Shown here piece by piece: positions 58,113 through 64,000 of a stretch of 64,000 nt of DNA. A program made the translations under genes and the position numbers. Numbering within the stretch: position 1 is the first letter of the stretch; every line of letters begins with the position of its first letter. The notes under the pieces are model-generated. The model was not told where the DNA came from and did no database searches. It saw only the letters and a program-made list of their open reading frames with translations. The DNA is from Spisula solida (Eukaryota; Mollusca; Bivalvia; Venerida; Mactridae), in contig OX365947.1 in NCBI GenBank assembly GCA_947247005.1, forward strand, positions 5,036,530-5,100,529, in the 5' to 3' direction.

Positions 58113-58399
58113 TAGTCCGGCTCGAAATCCTCGAAATTTGACCGAACCTTGCAATGGAGTATAAAGTTTTTTTCTTTGCTGATTTCAGTAGACAAGACCT
58201 TTCGAATGGAATTTCTGACGGGTGACATTGTGTCACCCTTGAGCATTTTGAGAAAATTGGGGTAAAAGTTCCAAAATATAAATGAAACTGCGAATTTTTG
58301 GAATCAGTGAACTACATTGTTATTTATAATCATATTTTATAATAAATCACATTTATATGTAGTTATTAAGTTGCAGTTGAAGTTGCGAATTTTAGTGCC

Positions 58400-58945
58400 G
58401 TGTATTTATGCAAAAGGGGGTATTTTTGGGGTAAAACGTTAAAAAGTGCATGGAAAAGTGCGAATTTTCGTAATCGATGGACTATAACGCCATTAGCCAT
58501 CATATTTGGTAAATAATCGCTGTGATAGTTTAATAGTGACTTGCGATGAAGACATCAAATACCTTAAGCTAGGCCATTGTACAAAATGTGGTTTTTTGGG
58601 GGTAAAACGTTAAAAAGTGCATTTAAAGGTGCGAATTTTCGGAATCGGTGAAATTTAACATCACTGGCCATTATATTTTTTTAAACAATCGCTGTGGTAA
58701 TTTTATAGTGACTTGCCATTAAGATTTCAAACATCTTAAGCTAAGCTATGATACAAAATGTGGTATTTCTGGGGTAAAACATTAAATAGTACATGTATGG
58801 AGGAAAACTGCAATATTTCGGAATAGGTAGACCAGGCACGATGTCATGTATCTTTTTCTGTGATTAATCAATATGAATGGTGTTAATGACCTTACCGTTT
58901 TGATATCAAACGTCCTAAGTTTGGCTATTGTGCAAATGTGATAAT
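58400..58945. repeat. ~190-bp subrepeats in the left arm
   Basis: Three successive units, each with GGGGTAAAA(C)ATTAAA..., GTGCGAATTTTCGGAATCG-like, AATCGCTGTG and CTTGCNATNAAGAT phrases. The copies drift with distance from the tip. Confidence 0.75.
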
Positions 58946-59845
58946 TTGGGGTATACATTGTAACTTCAAAATATAAAATTATAAACATGTAGAGTTTAAG
59001 ATATCAAACCTATGTGCAATGTTATTGAGATAAATATGATACATTGGGATAAAATGTTATAAAATATAAACGAAAAAAGTGATTTTTGGAATTCATAGAC
59101 TTTATTGCCCTTAGATATTTATATGATTAGATATGTATCTCGGGTCATAGAAATGACTATTCTAGCTGTGTGTTAGTTACATCATATAACTATTACTAGC
59201 AATGCCCAACATAACTAGTATGTGTTATCCCATATAGACTAGGAGATGATGCTGTGCAAGGAAAATCTAGATTTTAATAGAGCCAGTAATGACTTCACCA
59301 TAGTGCTGAGTACCCGAAACAGTGATTAAATCAATAGCAGCGTCAGGCGCAGTAGTTGATAATGACTACTGGTATACCAGGCAGTGTTTTGTCACCCTCG
59401 TAGAGCCAGAACCAGGAATACCTGTTCACAGCAGTGTTAGGTATCATATATAGCATAGTATGGCTATTTTATGCAGTGTTTAATGCCATATAAAGTCTGG
59501 AATGACAGTTTTAGACATCCCAAAACAAGGCGAAACTGCGCCAGGTAGAGTCAGAACATCCCAAATAGATCAAGGAATGGCTGTTCACAGCAGTACAAGG
59601 TTACTAATCAACACGATTATATCACTGGCACTCGACCAGACAAACAACTCTATAAATGGCCTTGGCCTATAATCTATACGTTTCTGGTCAGTGGGTCATA
59701 CATATCAATGACAGTCAGTGGTACCCTATAAAGTTAATAAAGTGTATGTTAAATAATTTGTACCCCAGAGCAGCAAAGAGCAGTTGCAAACTGTGTTGGG
59801 TACCAATTAAAGCAAGGAATGACTGTTTCAGGTCATGTATGTGTC

Positions 59846-59925
59846 CGAATTAAGCAAGGAATAGCCGAGAGGTAGGGCACACGCTTTGGGATCGAGAGGT
59901 CCTGGGTTTTATCCAACTCTGCACC
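59846..59925 (+). repeat. tRNA-like segment inside the foldback element
   Basis: ATAGCCGAGAGGTAGGGCAC (A box) and GGTCCTGGGTTTTATCC (B-box-like) at tRNA spacing. The T arm is degenerate. Confidence 0.4.
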
Positions 59926-60604
59926 ATTGCTTAATTTCTCTGAGCAACAATAACCAACAATGCCCACCCGACGAAGGTGTGAATTGGTACTTGTGATGAT
60001 ATGCATATTCGATATTTCTGGATGCCGTATCTCGATTTTGGCGGCACATATACCAGAGGAGAACTAGTCTCCACAGGGGGACTCGAACGCAGGTATTCTT
60101 AGGTAACCCAATGAATGTCAAAGGGTGGCTGAACGGCTGGATTTCTGAAAGCGGCACTCCAAAAAGTTTTAACTTTAAATGTCAAATGCACTGTTTGATA
60201 CCATATAGAATTACAAATGGCTGCGTCCAGTAGTATTGTGTATTAAATGAAGTCAGAAATGACTCTGTCAGGCAATATTCAACCAGGGATAGCTTGACAG
60301 GTAATGTATAATCTTTATAAACTCACTAACCATGCTTCCAACAGCATTAGCTAACTCTTTTAGGTCATAAATTGCTATGCTATTCATTTGAGCTTGGAAA
60401 GGATGTGTTACATACCCAGTAGAGCAAACAATGGAAGACCCAAGCAGTGTTGGGTAGCATATAAAGCCACGAATGACTGTTCCTGATAGTATTTGCTATC
60501 TAATAGAGCAGTGCTAGGTACCACAGAAGACATGTGCCAATACGTGTCAGGTGGCCCGTGTGTTCCAGGAATAGACACTATATACAATTGTAGTTTATGT
60601 TAGG

Positions 60605-60835
60605 TAGATTGTGAAAGACGCTTTTTCAACTCATATCAATTAATCACGCTCAGCGACTAATTTTTGATGTTATTCATCGCTACGTGGTATGAGAGAGAAA
60701 CCAGCGTCCCATTTATGCTAAGTATCTATATATGCAAGGGAATTACTCCATGGTAGCATTTTATATCGTCCTTGGTATGACTAGGCCTGGGATTGAACCT
60801 GGGACATCCCGCAATCGAAGCGAAGTTACTGTACA
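60605..60835 (-). mobile_element. tRNA-derived SINE, copy 2
   Basis: The reverse complement has the B box CAGGTTCAATCCCAGG and then the same body as 49912-50140 (GTCATACCA, TTCCCTTGC, AGCATAAA, TCTCTCATACCA, GTGATTAAT). The A-box end is truncated near 60835. Confidence 0.8.
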
Positions 60836-62230
60836 CAGCAGTATATAGTATCGATAGCGCTAGGGGTGGCTGTCATGCAGGGTTACCTGCGTATAGAGCC
60901 AGGATTTGCTGAACCAGGTACCACAAAGAGTAACGAATTGCTGTACCAGGAAATTAAAGGCATCCAATACCATAAGATAAGCAGCAGTGGCATGTACCCA
61001 ATTAGACGAGGAATAGCTGGTGGTGGTGAGTATTTTATATGGCTATGTACAGGTTTACATTTTTTTCTGGCATAGCTTTATTAAATGGTGGTAAGTTCTT
61101 AGATTGTTTGTACTCATTGGACATTGAATGGTGGACTCACTGTTGGTTTTAATACCCTACTTGGCCTAGCACGCTTGTACTCAGTGGTGTTGAGTACTCT
61201 ATAGGACATGACTTGTGATGCATGTATTCGGTTTTAATGGGTACCTCGTATGTTCAATAAAGGTGGACTTGGTGTTGATGAGTAATACAAAATAATAATA
61301 AGGCCGGAAATGGCTTTATGTAGTAAAATCTGACTTGTCCGTAGATTAAAAGTGTTCATATAATTTTAGTGATGTTTTATTTACCCAAATACATTGTATT
61401 TAGCTTAAAGCATGGCATTAGATGATAACGTTAGATAAATTGAACTGCATGATAATATGTAACCGTCACAGTGATTTACTACCAAGTTAAATTAATTATA
61501 ACAGCGTAGTATACATATTCCCAAAATGCACAGTTTTCGTGACAATTGTGTATGTTCTATCCTAAAATTATATATTTTGCACCATACCATGATTTAAAAT
61601 GATTGTTATCATTAATAACAAATTACTATAGATCATATTATAGTAATCACAATTGTAATTACTAATTACCATATAAAATGATCCATGACATTGTAGTCTA
61701 TCAGTTCCGAAAATTCGCACTTTCCGTTATATTCTTTAGTGTTTCCCCCCAAAATTCCACATTTTGTACCATAACATAGCTTAAGGTGTTTAATATCTTC
61801 ATCGCAAGTCACTATTAAACTATCACAGCGATTATTTACCAAATATAATGGCTTATGACGTTAAAGTCCATCGATTCCGAAAATTCGCACTTTTTCACGC
61901 ACTTTTTAACGTTTTACCCCAAAAATACATCATTTTGCATAAATGTACGGCACTAAAATATTGCAGTCTTCTAATGCAATTTCATAACTACATAGAAATG
62001 TTATTTATTATAAAATATGATTATAAATAACAATGTAGTTCACCGATTCCAAAAATTCGCAGTTTCGTTTATATTTTGGAACTTTAACCCCAATTTTCTC
62101 AAAATGCTCAAGGGTGACACAATGTCACCCGTCAGAACTTCTATTCGAAAGGTCTTGTCTACTGAAATCAGCAAAGAAAAAAACTTTATACTCCAATGCA
62201 AGGTATCTTGGGTTTGGGGCCGGACTAATA

Positions 62231-62420
62231 GTATGAGAACCATGTTCAAGCCATGGAGTAGGAATTTTGAACTTGTTCGTAGTCATAGTATGACAACCAT
62301 GTTCAAGCCATGGAGTAGAAATTTTGAACTTGTTCGTAGTCATAGTATGACAACCATGTTCAAGCCATGGAGTAGAAATTTTTAACTTGTTCGTAGACAT
62401 AGTATGACAACCATGTTTAC
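62231..62420. repeat. 57-bp minisatellite, right block (about 3 units)
   Basis: Same unit and same orientation as 57869-58112, although the DNA between the blocks is an inverted repeat. The foldback element therefore inserted into a pre-existing array. Confidence 0.9.
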
Positions 62421-62430
62421 GCCATGGAGT

Positions 62431-64000
62431 CAAATATTATGAGTTTGAAATTACCTTTTTTGTACAACCGGTTCTAGCATTACATCTTGCCTGGACACTT
62501 CGCTACCGGAATCCTCACTAAAACAGGGATTGTACAACACTTAGAATCAATCATTTTTATTGGCCGTTATATTGAAAGGCCATGAATAATTTACTTGCTA
62601 GATTTTCATTAAAACTGGTTCTTAATTATAATAAGGTAGTCGACTGATTTTATATTTTTGTTAAAATTTGATACATTTTTGTGTTTTGATTGTAACCAAT
62701 TTTCAACATACAATAGTAATTGTCAGGGGTCCTACTGAGGGCGATATACCTATTCCTGAAAATAAGGATCAAGTCCGTTAGCCCACATACTCACACTAAA
62801 ACTGTTTCCAAACATTCGTTAAAGTTCAGCTATGAAATTTCAAATAAACATAACTTTGTCAATACTTTGAACTTTTTTTTTCAAATAACTTTTATAATCT
62901 ACAGAAAAGTCCATTTTTTCAAGAGCAGTAAATAAAAATTTTAGAATCTATAAGACCCCTGTACTGTAGTATATTTAAATAGTTTGTTGAATGCTTTTAA
63001 GGGAAATTAAAAGAATGACATGAAATAAAGTGGTCCGGAAAGGATGATAATCTAGCATTTATTTATTCAGGCCTAAACGTAATCCTCAGAGCAAGGTTGA
63101 AAATCAAATAATACAAATTATTTAAAAAAAGAAAGATTTCGTTTTATAGAACAAACAGAAAGAATTTTAGCATGTAATTGATTATGTTAATTCAATATCA
63201 GCAAAGATATTTTGTTAAACAATCAAACATAAATCAAAATCATAGCTTAAAGAAAACCATGCCAATCAAAAACAATAAATATATATTTTAATTATCAAAT
63301 AATAACATTAAGATATTTCAATATAGACCAAGAAATTACACAGATGTTAGAATGTTGAAAATAATGATTAGTGCCAGGGAAACAAGTAACTAAAAATTGC
63401 CAGCAATACAGAAGTCCCCTATCGGTTTGAAGTCATGACCTTAAAAATGATTTCCAGTGTTTCTCACAATTTTTGTCAAAATCAAAAAACATTTACATTG
63501 GCATACTATCCTTATTACCATCTACCCACAAACTAAGTTTCATAAACATAGCTTGGAAGCTTGGAGCTGGCAGACAAACCAACATTTGCAAAGCAAGACA
63601 TCGCCATGCACTCCTTCCTTCGAAAAGGGCAATAATAATCTTACTAATGTATATATCTTCTAGACTATCTACTTGAAGTTTTAACTTATTTAAATTCTCA
63701 CTATGGATGTCAATTAAAGATCTAACAAGGGATCCCAGGACAGAATGTATTAGTAAATAGAACGGTATTCACTTGTTTATCAAAAACAATGTGAACGTTC
63801 CAATGTTAGAGGATAGAATGGATTTGGTTTCAATATAGGTTTCGAATCCAGGATTCAAATACTAGTAAGGAGCGATCTCTGCAGCACAATGTCACATGCT
63901 GACAAACGTTCCTGTGAAGTCTCATGACCATGTGTACACTGAAACACTTAAGAGATACATGTGCAATGATGAATGTGCGCCACACAAATGGTGACGCAAA
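62431..64000. other. AT-rich terminal stretch
   Basis: No gene is supported. At about 63412-63560 lies the left half of the AAGTCCCCTA repeat family, cut off before its right end. Confidence 0.45.

Larger units (their letters stand above)
58113..62227. mobile_element. 4.1-kb foldback element inserted in the 57-bp minisatellite, TSD ATA
   Basis: Ends TAGTCCGGC / GCCGGACTA with ATA on both sides (58110-58112, 62228-62230). The inverted arms run about 600-700 bp (to about 58740 and from about 61560): GGGTGACA...TGTCACCC, CTGCGAATTTTTGGAATC and GGGGTAAAACGTTAAAAAGT all recur inverted. The arms are built of ~190-bp subrepeats. The interior (about 59.1-61.4 kb) has irregular diverged repeats with GGAATGACTGT and CAGTGTTAGGTA phrases and a SINE insertion. 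No transposase was found. FB/Galileo-like architecture. Confidence 0.85.

Noticed and set aside
57833..58246. Open frames with 19-residue repeats on both strands, also at 62017-62433
   Set aside because: By-product of the 57-bp minisatellite.

Overview
This window looks like nuclear genomic DNA from a marine invertebrate, most likely a bivalve mollusc. The support is AT-rich sequence, GT-AG split exons, many short inverted-repeat transposons, tRNA-derived SINEs, CR1/jockey-type LINE tails, and tandem 'GACCTAGTTTTTGACCCC' and GGACGGAC-tailed repeats of a kind I associate with bivalve assemblies. The species call is an inference. There is no sign of prokaryotic gene organisation. Most long open frames here are products of tandem repeats rather than genes.

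Layout. (1) 1-10.9 kb: the 3' part of an aquaporin gene on the + strand. Five exons (495-682, 4339-4543, 7334-7414, 8510-8621, 10434-10540) join in phase into 230 codons with both NPA boxes. The N-terminal exon lies before the window. Its introns hold at least seven non-autonomous DNA transposons, several with clear target duplications (TATTC, TA, TAA, GTTCCAGG). (2) 13.4-14.0 kb: the last two exons of an unidentified minus-strand gene. (3) 15-28 kb: repeat-rich DNA with mollusc-type interspersed repeats, a mariner-like element, an insertion whose empty site is also in the window, two 'A-B-A' segmental copies drawn from one donor locus, and LINE debris. (4) 28.26-31.91 kb: a complete but gene-less LTR retrotransposon with 599-bp LTRs that look identical and a GTAT target duplication. 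(5) 32.2-32.7 kb: a LINE 3' fragment. (6) 34.66-35.90 kb: a secreted or GPI-type leucine-rich-repeat gene broken by two in-frame stops. (7) 35.98-42.69 kb: a large 42-44 bp minisatellite, split by a TA-flanked foldback element that itself carries a miniature LTR element. (8) 42.7-57 kb: microsatellites, minisatellites, one SINE, a second miniature LTR element and a possible minus-strand 3' exon. (9) 57.9-62.4 kb: a 57-bp minisatellite split by a 4.1-kb foldback element. The last 1.5 kb is AT-rich and featureless.

The most striking find is a pair of miniature LTR elements (39138-39534 and 52009-52403). Each has about 145-bp TG...CA terminal repeats, only 100-107 bp of internal DNA, a TGGCGCCC primer-binding-site-like sequence and a purine tract. 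Every LTR carries a near-complete tRNA-Thr(UGU)-like gene. The tRNA block and its immediate borders are conserved while the rest of the LTR differs between the two elements. This suggests an RNA polymerase III promoter built into the LTR, similar in principle to the 5S-rRNA-bearing Cassandra TRIMs of plants. I could not check whether this family has been described.
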